Below the pieces are notes generated by a model. The model worked only from the letters and a program-made list of their open reading frames with translations. It was not told the DNA's origin and searched no databases. The translations under genes and the position numbers were made by a program. Positions 12,501 through 35,447 of a stretch of 60,000 bases of DNA are shown here, piece by piece (the first letter of the stretch is position 1; every line of letters begins with the position of its first letter). The stretch comes from Liolophura sinensis. Taxonomy: Eukaryota; Mollusca; Polyplacophora; Chitonida; Chitonidae. Where the stretch lies: the NCBI RefSeq assembly GCF_032854445.1, contig NC_088300.1, forward strand, positions 54,288,984 to 54,348,983, in the 5' to 3' direction.

Positions 12501-15500
12501 TTTACCTGCACCGGGGAATATAGTTGATGTAATTTGTTTATTGACCAGGGGCCATAATAACATAATCACAATATTTATGGCACTACGGCACAATATTATG
12601 GACAGATATTTGTAGTGTTGAAAGTAGAATATTAGATTTCTTTACCAGCATTTTGGAAAAGGAAATGAGTAAGTTGTTCATTAGATGGTCTAACCAAGTG
12701 AGAAAAAAAAAGAAACTCAATATTCCTGCTACTATTACATATACATTGGCTAAAATGAGCAGACCAGGTGTCCCAAAAATTATTAGAAGAAATAGGGTAT
12801 GTGCAGATGACTGCCATGATGACAAAATACTGCCAGTGCTGATGAATACAGTTGGATGCATAAAATGCTACAAGTGATTTCAAAATTTTGACAAAATTCA
12901 AAATTTAATGGAGTGAAAATGTCTTCTGGAATTTAATTTTTCCAGAAAATCAAATTCTATGCATAAATGAAAACTGTTTAGCCTTTAAAATACATAAACT
13001 TGTTGACAGCAGCCATAGACTTATGATTAACATAAAAGTAGTTCCAGTACACAATACAGCATTTTATTCATTCTCAGCACTGGTAGAACTGATGAACTTA
13101 ACACATCCCTCAACTGTAGCTATACGATGAAACACTATTCACATTCCATAAGATTTCCTTTGTACTCCCTAAAGTGCTGATACCTTTCGGCAGGATCTTC
13201 ACATGCCGAAGCAGTCACAGAACCATCTGGGCAAGATTCTTGATTTGATGGATCGATGGGAGGCTCACAATTTTCTGTCAACAAACAAAACTATCAGTTT
13301 AACAGAGTAAAGTTTATAACTTAGAATACTTAGGTGGAACAAATACAAAACTGTGTTGGTTGACATCACGAGCTCTTTTCAAATGTTAAACCCCTATGAT
13401 TAAAAATAAATTTTGTAGACTTAAGAAGATGTATTGTTGGTGTAGAAATTGTAGGATTTAGGTCTTTATATCTTTAATATAGGAAACTTGAAACTATTTA
13501 TTACTTTGCCATTAAAATACCTTTTTGAGCATTTATTTCTTTCAGGCGAGTGAAAAGTTCTTCCACAAGATCTTCAATATCAGTTGCCTGCAAAAAGAAA
13601 AACAAAATGATTGTATATTATAAAGAATGACTACTATTTAAATGAATCCACAAAAATCAGCATGTTAGTTACTGATTGCACTATCCTCAAACAAATATTC
13701 GTGATAGATTTGACAAGATACAGTTGAGTAATTGTGTTAATTAATGACGTACCAGGGAACCTGAAAAAGCTAGGAAAATCTCACCTCATCTGAGATTGCC
13801 ATCAGGCATTCTACAGCAGCATTCTTTTTCAGGTCTTCTTCTGATGCACCCTGCCCTTTCTTCCTTTCGCTTTTCTTTCCACGAATCCTTCGCAGATCAT
13901 ATTTTCTGCCCCATAAATGATCTGCATCTGCCTCTCCTGGGTCCAATTCCACCTGGTCCTGTTTGAGCAGGCTGATTATGTAGCGGGTGTAGACGACAGC
14001 GTCAATCCCTCGAATCTCAAGCTCATGGCCAAACCAACTCTGCACAGAAATCGGCATGGAGGCCTCGACAGACATTCTCCCCTCTGGATACTTCATTGAG
14101 ACAGACAGATTCTTCAGATGAAAGCACTAAAGGCAGACATCTGCTTCATCCATCTTCCCCACATATAAGTGCTGAGCACAAAGCAATTTAACCCCATTCT
14201 CAGTTGCCAACTGGCTGTTTCATGTCCACCAGGAACCATACTGTAAAGGCAGAGCCACTGGCCACAAGTTGGTATATCTAGAAGTTCCCCATCACTGCTG
14301 ACAGCACAGAGTTGAAGAACACGCCACTCCCCAAGCCAATATCCTATAAAACACAGAATGTAACATAGGATATCTATATTATACTCTTTTGTTCTAAAAA
14401 CTGCAGCTTTTGTAACGATTACCAAACAACTACATATATAGAGTAAAATTTACCTACAAGTTCTCTTTCTTATTTGAAACTTTAAGAAATAGTTGAAAAT
14501 ACATATATAAATAGGTCAGGCCATATTCATTACAGAAAAGTCTCCTCCAGTTTTTATTCCTAAACCTGACAGCCATCATACACCAGGGGTAGAAATAAGT
14601 GCCGAAAATCGAAAGGCCCTTTAAACGGGTGGAAAATCAGATGACTTGTAAATCAACTTGCCCTTCCTGAATTTTAAAGGCCCTCCGAAATAGAAGTTTC
14701 CTCATCATGGAAATAAACTATAAGTTGTGCAAGAAATACAAGGCGCAAATCTCGTACAAAAAAACTTTCAAAATGCATGGATCACAGGCACACCGAACGT
14801 GAAGAGGGGCTCTTGACAACTCATTCTAAAAATCAACCTGTTTCGCTAATATTCAGAGAGGGTGACAAATATATTGACTGCCAGACTGGAACTTTAATAC
14901 TTTGAAAATACAAATGTCAGAAAAGAAACATTCCCCCGTGTCAGAGAATTGTTTCATTACAGTAACGAATTAAAATCTCTCCTAACTAGGCAATCAATCT
15001 TAAAAAAAATTGCAAGTCATCAGATATTTGGCCTGCTAAAAGTTTATGACTGGTAAAAAGTAGAAGGCCAAAGGAGATTTTCTTGCCACTTGTATAGGTG
15101 GATGGGCAGCTGGCTAACACTAACATCTGTCACAGCTATGCCTGTATCAAAGTTTCACATGTGTATTGATAAAATTATTGTCTAGTGCTTAATGTCATGA
15201 TGCTCAAGTCTTTTTCACTGCTATGCCCTTGGTCTGGAAAAGGAGTGGATAACACCAGTGTGCCTAAAATACATCTCTGCAATTTTGCCAGGCACTTGAC
15301 AAACCTCTTGATCCTAAAGCCACAGGTGCAACAGCAAGAACTGGATTTTAACATGCGACCTCCTTGATCATTCAAGTTTGAATGTAAGTGACCTGTATCA
15401 AATCCCATCCTGTTTGGTACAAACTAAGTGGTGTATTTGATTGGTTGTTCTTATGCTGTACTAAAAAATATTTCTCTTATACAATGGCGACTAGCACTAT

Positions 15501-16722
15501 GGTGGAAGGTAATCAGGCAGAGCCCCATGGAAACCCACAACTATCTGTTTGCTAGAAGATTTTCCCAAGTTTCAAACATATAGCAAGAGACGGACGCAAT
15601 GTTTGTTATTAATATAATAACACGAGGAATCTACAAAACTTTTGTCAGCAATGCCTCAAAAAGTTATTTGCGGCATCATTCCGATAGTCGTACCGCTTTA
15701 ACCATCTAAGCCAGCCAGGCCCCAAATTAAACTTGATAAACTGATGTAGAAAGTCAAATCATGAACAGGCTGTCTGTGATTGTCGTGTGCTCACTCAGCC
15801 CTCTCAAAGAGCATTATTTGCAAAACTTTCTCAAATGAAAGGGATGCCTTAATCTAGGACTATCACAAATAGTTATACATTATATTTGCGTGCTTACTGC
15901 TGGGAAAGGTTCCACCAGGTTCAAATTTTTGCCTTTATGGACCAGAGGAGCGTATGTGCAAAAGGACTCTTCTGCACAGTATCAGAAAAGTTCTCTTTAC
16001 TCTGGTACCCTTCTGCCTGTGTGTCGCAGTTCAGCTGTCAGGAGAGTGAAAATGTCAGAAAACAGTCTAGTAAAATAAAATGTGACCTTCTCAGTGCTTT
16101 TTTTTCTTCGCAGTGAGTACTTAAATAGTTCAACTATCAGTGACAGTTGTAGATGACGATGTCGCTTTTATTTGAGGAAATCACACACGCACAAAAATAT
16201 TCTTCTGGATTACAAAAAATTATGTCTTGTTTGGCATGCCACTCAAATCAAGAGTTACATGTCAGCAATTAGTTTTTGAACTTGATCGTTTGATGTTCAT
16301 GACGCAATTTTAGTGTAATGATGGGTGCTACGACTCCGTTGTGATGTTTAGTTGCTCTGTAGCGGTAAATACCAAATTAACTGATGACAACCCTGCCTTT
16401 AAGTAACACCTTAGATTTGCAATTAAATCTGAATCATCTTATATCAACCTTTTAACACTGACAGAGCTCTATATATGCTATAATGTAATCCAACCGGAAG
16501 TGTTCATGCAGGAAACGGGTTCACAAAACGAACCGGTTACGCTAAGCCTAATGCTGCTTGAAAAGGCTACCGTGGAGAGCAGAGACAACATGCACTCATC
16601 GTGAACTGTAATAGTGCCACTCTTACCTGCGACAAACAAATGTCTTTTCGCTCCCCAAACAAGCAGCAAATGCGTTTTAGCTTGTTGAAGTCAACCTCGT
16701 TAGCATCCCAGGAAAACGGCAT
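438..16722 (-). CDS. KIAA0232: KIAA0232 homologue with C-terminal tandem CCCH zinc fingers
   Basis: Multi-exon gene read on the minus strand. Coding exons, 5' to 3': 16722-16627 (tentative), 14126-13785, 13587-13521, 13274-13184, 11270-8264, 7096-6967, 5437-5281, 3850-3763 and 554-438 (tentative). Splice phases agree at every junction, giving 1364 aa against about 1395 in human. Recognition rests on the N-terminal block (VQSWFGHELEIRGIDAVVYT, then KKNAAVECL and VEELFTRLKEI), which follows human KIAA0232 almost residue for residue, on YYAAFPAL at the next junction, and on a later HFRPI motif. The family (I believe Pfam DUF4603) has no established biochemical role. Most of the protein is Ser/Pro/Asp-rich and probably disordered. 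Residues about 1251-1293 form two CCCH fingers, which suggests RNA binding; that is inference. The first and last exons are the weak points; the middle seven are firm. Confidence 0.85.
555..3762. other. Last intron or 3' flank of the KIAA0232 homologue
   Basis: No convincing coding exon was seen. About 1056-2252 is one copy of a long dispersed repeat whose other copy lies near 11.4-12.4 kb. The rest is AT-rich, with short open frames that look random. Confidence 0.4.
1056..2252 (+). repeat. Long dispersed repeat, copy A
   Basis: About 1.2 kb that aligns along its length with 11382-12440. Shared blocks include GACTATATTTTAAGTCTGAA, CTCGGCGGTCA followed by AGACAATATTTAAGTTCGGG, and a terminal zone rich in TTTCAAG words. 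The copies differ by substitutions and small indels. No long ORF is present, so it is probably a non-autonomous mobile element, class unknown. The ends were set by eye. Confidence 0.75.
4783..4908. mobile_element. Short foldback (MITE-like) element
   Basis: Terminal inverted repeats of about 30 bp. The left arm reads GCCGGTTTCATGAAGC then ACTTAG; the right arm, reverse-complemented, reads GCCGGTTGTATGAAGC then ACTTAG. Total length is about 126 bp with no coding capacity, in an intron of the KIAA0232 homologue. This is the structure of a non-autonomous DNA transposon; the family is not assigned. Confidence 0.6.
5281..5437 (-). CDS. KIAA0232: KIAA0232 homologue exon encoding tandem CCCH zinc fingers
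   Basis: The exon encodes two consecutive fingers: C-x7-C-x4-C-x3-H (CSFFLEGHCRRSDCKFAH), then after six residues C-x7-C-x5-C-x3-H (CRFWEDGDCFKGSTCPFLH). It is entered in phase 1 from exon 7096-6967, which ends AAAAAAA|GTAAGT, and left in phase 2 into exon 3850-3763. Both phases fit, so the fingers belong to the same reading frame as the giant exon. CCCH pairs of this spacing usually bind single-stranded RNA; that role here is inferred. Confidence 0.85.
5477..6045. repeat. Pair of short direct repeats flanking about 0.5 kb
   Basis: CTGCTCATGTGAGTAGAATA followed by AACAT occurs at about 5478 and again at about 5986, followed in both by similar CATTCTAT...AGAGTATTT sequence. The two copies flank an AT-rich segment in the intron upstream of the CCCH exon. 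This could be a local duplication or the remains of an insertion. Confidence 0.5.
6185..6330. repeat. GC-rich island inside an intron, probable repeat fragment
   Basis: A sharp switch to G/C-rich, partly palindromic sequence (GGGGGGCTTTGCCCCCTCCC, then AGGGCACTGCCCTGGACCC) in an otherwise AT-rich intron. No exon boundaries or protein similarity were recognised. It resembles the GC-rich segments of interspersed elements. Confidence 0.35.
8264..11270 (-). CDS. KIAA0232: KIAA0232 homologue giant exon
   Basis: A single 3007-bp exon, 1002 codons plus one base. It begins at TTGCAG|GTATTATGC with YYAAFPAL, as in human YYEAFPPL, and ends GACCCTGAT|GTAAGT. The open frame extends past both splice sites (11302 to 8075), but those extra residues are intronic. 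It contains basic patches near its start, a WYTQPLD motif (human WYTEPI), many Ser/Pro runs, two similar Trp motifs (QKVWDSQ and QKVWNSQ), a HFRPI motif and a very acidic stretch (ENKEEEESEDVIDDK). There is no recognisable folded domain. One huge exon in an otherwise finely split gene also matches what I recall of the vertebrate gene. Confidence 0.9.
11382..12440 (+). repeat. Long dispersed repeat, copy B
   Basis: Second copy of the repeat at 1056-2252, in the same orientation, lying in the intron between exons 13274-13184 and 11270-8264 of the KIAA0232 homologue. Its TTTCAAGG-rich words also appear just left of it (11320-11360), so the element may start nearer 11325. Confidence 0.75.
13785..14126 (-). 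CDS. KIAA0232: KIAA0232 homologue exon 2, conserved N-terminal block
   Basis: This 114-codon exon carries the most conserved part of the family. WFGHELEIRGIDAVVYTRYI corresponds to human WLGQELEKCGIDAMIYTRYV. A lysine/arginine-rich stretch (RRIRGKKSERKKGQG) follows, then KKNAAVECLMAISDE. The donor is GAG|GTGAGA. The in-frame ATG at 14096 is the fallback translation start if exon 1 is non-coding. Confidence 0.9.
14127..16626. other. First intron (or 5' UTR plus intron) of the KIAA0232 homologue
   Basis: Contains a decayed reverse-strand SINE (about 15431-15565) and, at about 14577-15090, repeat-like sequence with reiterated AAGGCCCT and GGTAGAAAT words. A possible alternative acceptor lies at about 14345; the open frame after it (103 codons) has no recognisable similarity. 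Confidence 0.5.
15431..15565 (-). mobile_element. Decayed SINE 3' part
   Basis: On the plus strand the order is GATTGGTTGTT, a variant of ...GCTGTACT...AATATTTCTCTTATACAAT, then GGAAACCCACAACTATCTG. This is the reverse complement of the tail and body of the SINE at 38374-38650, without its tRNA-like head. Confidence 0.6.
16627..16722 (-). CDS. KIAA0232: Tentative first coding exon of the KIAA0232 homologue
   Basis: ATG at 16722 opens a 32-codon frame that ends at a good donor (CAG|GTAAGA). It joins in phase 0 to an acceptor (CTGCCTTTAG) before 14126, and the frame then runs without a stop into the recognised N-terminal block. A second possible acceptor at about 14345 would put a stop codon in this frame. 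If that one is used, the exon is 5' UTR or an upstream ORF and translation starts at the ATG at 14096. The peptide (MPFSWDANEVDFNKLK...) matches nothing I recognise. Confidence 0.45.
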
Positions 16723-17426
16723 GATCGGATCGGAGTGTCTTCGCAACCCCGTCAGTCTGATCTAATTATCAGCATTGCGGGGAGCCTTTCAGATGCTTTC
16801 CCGTTAACAACGTCAACTTAAACTTTCATCCTTGATTACTCAACGGATACAACGAAACTAAATTGACGGAAATCAACGTAGTCGAAATAGTTTCGCAGCC
16901 GAGTGGTCGTAACCTCAGCTGGACTTTGACAAGTCTTGTCAATGATATCAGTCATCTGCGCCGGATTCGGTTCCGCTTAACAAATAAGTTCGACAGCCAA
17001 CGAGTAATGCCACGATAATACGGCCACCCTGAAAGGATAATATGAAAACAATAATCTATATTGTTTATAAATCCATATTTTTTACATAAGTATTTCTCTT
17101 TTTAATATCACTGTCAGCGTGACACCCTGGCGAATGAATACAGCATTCCATGCACGACGGTCCAAATGTCCTTCTGCAGACGTGCAAATATGGCAACCGA
17201 TATTTGGCGGGAAATGCGAACTCGTCATACATAGCAACTCGATGCAGAGCTTATAGTAAACAATGCAGATTAACAGACGTAAATGAAATTGTTATAAATC
17301 TTATGTTTGTGAAAAACTTTTAATGCTTTTAGGTCTTCCAAAGGTTCGATAGTAGACCCGGAGTACATGAAGACAACTTCTTTAAATGTTGTCGAAGCCA
17401 ACTTGTTGATCTATGCCTTGCCCAGG

Positions 17427-17653
17427 CTCCGGGATCACAAAGCGAGCTTATACTTAAGTCAAAATTTCAATCATTAAATTTGGTATGTTCAACTTCTTTA
17501 CCGTTACTTTAACTGAAATTTGTTTTGGAATAACTTACCCCGTATTCACATTGTCATGCAGTGTTTCGACCTTGTTAGGTAAGACATATATATTTTAAAG
17601 TGACTTGAAATTTTGACTTATAAGTCTTAAGATCGTATCATGATCCCGGGGCC
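17427..17653. mobile_element. MITE-like foldback element 1
   Basis: The left arm (17428-17475) reads TCCGGGATCACAAAGCGAGC then CTTAAGTCAAAATTTCAA. The right arm (17605-17652) is its reverse complement with a small insertion: TTGAAATTTTGACTTATAAG up to GATCCCGGG. Arms of about 45 bp enclose about 130 bp without coding potential. Confidence 0.65.
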
Positions 17654-17691
17654 AGCGATAGCTATAGGTCGGATTTAAGAAAATGTATGGT

Positions 17692-17870
17692 ACAGATGGT
17701 TTGGAATGGTAGCCATCTTTGAGGTAAGTTTGTGTATTGCCCTCTGGGTGTCTATTGTTAGAGGTGTCATAACCTGGGCAGAGGCCCTTGGCTGGTAATT
17801 AAGGGCATGTAATGGGCAATAATATACACAAACTTACCTCAAAGATGGCTACAATTGCAAACCATCTATA
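17692..17870. mobile_element. MITE-like foldback element 2
   Basis: Arms of about 50 bp: GATGGTTTGGAATGGTAGCC then ATCTTTGAGGTAAGTTTGTG on the left, and their inverted copy ending TTGCAAACCATCTA on the right. TA dinucleotides flank both ends, which would suit a Tc1/mariner-type target site (inference). It lies about 40 bp from the first foldback element. Confidence 0.65.
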
Positions 17871-19309
17871 ACGTTGACTTGTAGAGACACAGCGTATTAC
17901 ATTTGTTTAACTCACGTTTATCGTCAAACTAAATAATACTTAACTTACACAAAGTCAGCCATTTATTGGTTTATGGAACCGGACAGGGGGCCTGGCCTCG
18001 CCCATAATGTGCAGGCATACATGCATCATGTGGTGCTGTTAAAATTGACCAGATTACAGATCAACCGAAAAGTTAAATTAAAAAAACAAAAAAGAGAAAT
18101 ATGAAAAAATGAATAATAAATGAAGATATTATCACACTGTAGGCCAAAACATAATAGAAGCAATCCGATTGATGTGATCTCGATTCCGCGCCGATATAGG
18201 TGCAAGCCTACAGGTGCATGTGAAGTGGTATATGAAGGCATACACATGTATAGGCCTATACGGGCCTGTGTAGGCCTATATATACCGATATGGATGTTTG
18301 CAAAATAAAAGATGATGTGTAAGGTGGATGCCCACTGTTCATTTTTTAAGATTTGGGGGAGCTCTAGTGCACGTAGAAAACTGTTCTAGAATATCCTAGC
18401 TGATATCGATATAACGTCTGAGCAAGCATTTAAACACATACATACACGCATATCGGCCTTCACACGTTGTATATATAGTAAAACCTACCGTTTACATGTA
18501 TATGTATCTTGCCTGATTTCGGGAATGAAAGTATAACAACACTCCCATCAATTTCACTTAGTATTAATTCGACAAAACATTCAAAAGAGGAAATTAAGTT
18601 AATTCTATTTGCAATAATAATCAGGAAGAACTGCAGACGGGGGAGAGGGGATGGAAACAGCAGCACCGGGAACTATAGGCCTAGGCTTTTCAGATAGCTG
18701 GGGCAGTTTCTGCCTGGATTTATTTATTTTGCTGTCTTTAAATAAATGTATAGCATTTTAAATTCCTGCCAGCTTGGGCCAATTTAATGAGACAAATATA
18801 TGATTTGCATATAGGGATATATGTATATAGTTCCAACTGCATAACTGATGGCAACACTGTGAAATACACAGCTTTAGCAAGAATAAAAGCCACTCAACAC
18901 TGGTCATACGAAAGAAAACACGCAATAGCAGCCAACTGTGTTGTGTCCTATTTTCAGGATTTCTTACAACAGAGGTTTCAGTGATTAAATCATTGCATGC
19001 ACAATATAAGATAACAAATCAGAGACTTGAAGATTGCATATAAATTCTTAGTGTTCGCACATATGTACATGTATATGTATACATATATTCAGAGTTTTTT
19101 GGGGGTTTTTTTGGCTAGCAATGCCTCAAACAGCCGCCACTGTGTGGATATAATTCTACCTCTAAGCTTACACAAACAGGGTGAAAACTATTATTAGAGA
19201 TTTTATTAGCTTTATTTTTTTATTCCAAATGTACCATTTAATTTTAATAAACGAGTTGGCGACTGGGTCCAACTTGCTCGGCGCGGACATTCTTTCCGCT
19301 GTTGAATAT

Positions 19310-19318
19310 ACTTCCGGT
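19310..19318 (+). promoter_or_regulatory. ETS-like core promoter motif upstream of PSMC6
   Basis: ACTTCCGG about 70 bases before the PSMC6 start codon, in a locally GC-richer segment. ETS/GABP sites of this form are common in TATA-less housekeeping promoters, including those of proteasome genes in animals. A single motif is weak evidence. Confidence 0.3.
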
Positions 19319-19384
19319 TCCTTAATAGACAGCTGCTGGTGGCTGAAGGAAGCTGTGCAGTGAAGATTGAGCTACAGTGAAAAC

Positions 19385-31804
<12,420 letters not shown>

Positions 31805-31957
31805 AGGCACACCATCAAAGTAGAAAACAGCGATTTTGAGGATGGTTTTTAGCTGTGAAGGAAATACTGCAGGAAACTTTACTGACACATTGATTGGGAA
31901 TTTTGTGTAGCAATGTACATGTTTAAGAAATAATATTGTACCTGGAAGACAATTAAA
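31805..31957 (+). other. PSMC6: PSMC6 3' UTR and probable polyadenylation signal
   Basis: After the TAA at 31802-31804 comes a short AT-rich trailer, with ATTAAA at 31952-31957 about 150 bases downstream. The transcript probably ends near 31970-31980. No cleavage data are available. Confidence 0.5.
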
Positions 31958-34900
31958 CATCCCTTATCCCCTACTCTCGCTTTTTGTTCCATTTTGTATT
32001 TTGAACATCATTCCATTGTCAGGACACGTGGGAATAAGGCTGTATGGATATATGCAACTCAGAAATTGCAATCTTAACCCTCCTGCATGATAGTGGAGCG
32101 CTTTTCTGTGATAAGGATTTCTAAAAACCAATTATCAAAGAAATTTCCTCGTTACAATATCTACATGTAGAGTTATATCCTTGATCTCCCTGCAATTATG
32201 ATGTATATAAAATTATATTTATCAGTTTTCAAAATACAGGATTTTCGTACTTACACTGATCGATGACCTGATGATAAAAATCAGTTTGCCTATAATTATG
32301 ATTGAATGAGACATTTTTTAAAAATTCTTGCTAAGGATACCATTATGTCATCACTTTGTGCAGTCGCTGGCATATATCCATTGAACACATGCGTTTCCTG
32401 TGTGTGGGTTAACAATGTAAGCAGCCATATAGGTTAGTACGGATGAGCTTATCTTGTGACATATTTTCATTGTAAGGAAATTACGCTTATACCACCCCTT
32501 TTGCTTTTGTTAGTACAGCGAAATAAACTTTTTGATTCAAAAAATGGAGAAAAAAACAACACAATTTACTGAAATTTACTGCACCTGCAGCATGCAGGTC
32601 CTTGAATTACGCTGAAAGCAGCAGTTTATTTGTGTCAACGCAACTAGTTATTGTATTTGTATCCACAGCCTTGAGAAAACTTCCTTTTTAAAGCGGTCTT
32701 GCTACAGTAAGACTGATAAATATAAAAAAGATTCAGGTATAGGCTGATCATATAGATTTTATGACAAAATTCATAGGTACAGTATATACATGCAAGTGTA
32801 CAGACATATACAGGTACAACTAATGGCCATATGTACACATTCTTATACAATTATTAATATACAAGTCATAAGATGCATGTTGCCATTTGCTTTGTAGTAA
32901 GAGAACGTAAATATCACAATAAAAAAGCACTTAATTCAATAGACAGATAAATATCACATAGAAATGCCTGAGAAATTAAAACATTTCCTGCATTTTATGT
33001 ACAATATAATATGCATCCATATAATTTAATAGAAACTGTACATCTCGAGGAAATTCACATACATGTATATGTAAATGTTGCACATATCAACTGCAACATT
33101 TACATTTTCCACATTGTGCTACACACGATTATTGCAATTGGTACTTGCACATTTCCAGGTTGTGACCTTGAAAATATTACATTCCCAGTATTTATGGAGC
33201 TTAATATACATGTATGAATGTGTGTATGTATATGGGCTTGTTAAAAAATTTGATTGTCATTTTACTTCACACATATAGATCACTTGTATGGTCCATTTTT
33301 ACAAAGCAGAGAAATACTGCAAATGTTAATTCCCACAAACACAAATAAGCTGATTTAGATAAAGTAATAAGAAACAGAAATGGCACAAAGCAAAATAAGG
33401 TGTTCCATAAATAAGTAAACTTAACCGTCCTAATATAAGCTCTCTCATTGAAGCAATGAATTTCCAACAATGAATCGCATGCCCTGTCACACACACACAC
33501 ATGTTGTAAAGAGATTCTTTTTCTCTTCACTAAAATTGGCTAAAAAATTCAGAATATTCAAAAAATAAATTGGGTCAGTCAAGCTCTTCTCTAGCAACAT
33601 CTTCATATACTGAATTTGTTTAAAAAAAAAGTGCAAATAAATAGGAAAATAAATGTTACTTTTAGTGCTGGAACATACATTACCAGTGGGATCTTGTATG
33701 TATCTTCCAAACGAACCTCAAAACACCTTTCTAAGACCAATAAAGGTGCCAGAATCTGGCAAAAGGAGTAACTTAGTCATGGACTGAGTAACAATAGCTG
33801 AGCTAATACCTGCAACAGCAAGAGAAACATTCTGTCTAATCAATTTGTACATACATATACTTGTGATTTTCAGGGATTCCTGATAAAACAAAGCACTGCC
33901 CGTTCCATCCAATCACTAATTAATACATGTGCCTACAGAGTGGATTGATACACATGCATATGTATAATACATCTGTGTAAAAATCACCAGCAAATAACTC
34001 TACATTTCTGTACACATTATTTGATTATTTGAGTTTGTATGCGCCGCGTTATCCTGCCCTGCAAATACATGTATGTACATATGCGTACTTCAAAAGTTTT
34101 CCATTTATTAGCTAAAGCATTACCTGTCTCATTTTATTATTAACAATGCCCATTCCAGCTGACCATTCATCATTTAGTAAAATCCCTCAATCTAACACAT
34201 GATTTTGCTGGTACATGTATACACAATACTTTGGAATATTATTACAGAACATTACACAGCTTTTTCCCTATGTACTGAAAATGTGCCAACAGTATACTTT
34301 GTGTCTTAGTAACAACAGTGATATTTTCTTTTTACCATGTCATTATACAGCAAAAAGCAGTTTTTACTAGTCATTAGAAGATTTTGAAGTCTGGAAAAAA
34401 AAGGTTAAAGGTCTTTTAAAAATGCATGCTAAAAACCTGGATGAACTAGATTCCATTCGTCATCGCAATTTTCAGTAATATGATTATAGGTAAAATTACA
34501 GCACACCTTCAGCATTTATGATGTTCACATATCAGCTTATTAGATCTAAAATCAGTGAGTGGAAAGCTAAATGCTGTACTTAAAATAAAAATTGTATTGT
34601 TGCGTAGAATACAATCATATTCTATAGATTGCAAATTTGAAAAATTAGTACTGTTACAGATCCTCCTACAATTCCATGTGCACAACCAATACGTATCCAA
34701 GTTCCCTAACTTGGCTGAACGTAGTGCGTCTGATTCCCATTTTTTCACTTTAGTATTTGATTTGGGATTTAAAACTATTCCGGCTTACTTACAGATTTGC
34801 CAAATATACACCAAATGAACATCAAATGTTTAGTTCATTAAACTATGCTTAAGTTCACTGTATAGACAAATTAAAAATACAAAGGCATGAATAAGTACAG

Positions 34901-35447
34901 CAGTTAGGTGTAAGTAACATGATGTTTTGACATTCAAGGTTACAGTCAGACTAATTAAGCCACATTTGTTACTACAGTTAGGCCTAACCAACATTTATGG
35001 GTTCTGGAGTCAGACCTAACCAACATTTGAAGGTAGAGTCAACCCTAACCAACATTTGAGGGTTCTAGAGTCTGACCTAACCCACAACTGAAGGTACATG
35101 TCCAGCGAGACTTAAACCAACATATGAGGTGCAAGCAGACCATATTAACCAGCATGTGTCAATAGTCTAACCACCATCTGAAGAAACCAACACTTAAGCA
35201 GGATTGCCAAATTTTCTGATGGGGGAAAAATTCATGACATTTCATGACCAAATCTGACAATAATTCATGATTTCTACCTTAAGAAATACTAGTACATAAC
35301 CTTAAGATCAGTATTGTCAGACTTCACACTGCATAAAAAGAAAGCCAGGTTAAAGCACCTTGAGAGAAAGGTCAGAGCAAAACATCGACCATAAGACAGG
35401 AAGATATGAGGGCAAGGTCTGGCTAAATCAATGTGTGGAGCGTAAGG
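31958..35447. other. Convergent intergenic region and AREL1 3' UTR
   Basis: Lies between the 3' ends of PSMC6 and the AREL1 homologue. AT-rich with scattered ACATGTA words and no coding exon. The right-hand end is AREL1 3' UTR and contains a degenerate tandem repeat (34960-35447). Confidence 0.6.
34960..35447 (-). repeat. Degenerate tandem repeat in the AREL1 3' UTR
   Basis: Reiterated imperfect units of about 30 bp built from GTCAGACCTAACCAACATTT and GAGGGTTCTAGA words, clearest at 34970-35110. More decayed relatives (GGTCTGGCTAAATCA, GGTCAGACTAAACCA) reach the AREL1 stop codon at 35448-35450. Confidence 0.5.

Larger units (their letters stand above)
16723..19384. other. Divergent intergenic region between the KIAA0232 homologue and PSMC6
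   Basis: Separates two genes transcribed away from each other, so both promoters should lie here. No conserved coding exon was found. It holds two adjacent foldback elements (17427-17653 and 17692-17870). The last 150 bases before the PSMC6 start are less AT-rich and contain an ETS-like site. Confidence 0.6.

Noticed and set aside
14114-14425. 103-codon minus-strand frame as a separate gene
   Set aside because: It overlaps the recognised exon 2 in another frame, has no known similarity, and is explained as UTR, intron or a shadow.
32000-35440. Small open frames between PSMC6 and AREL1
   Set aside because: Short, AT-driven, without splice or homology support.
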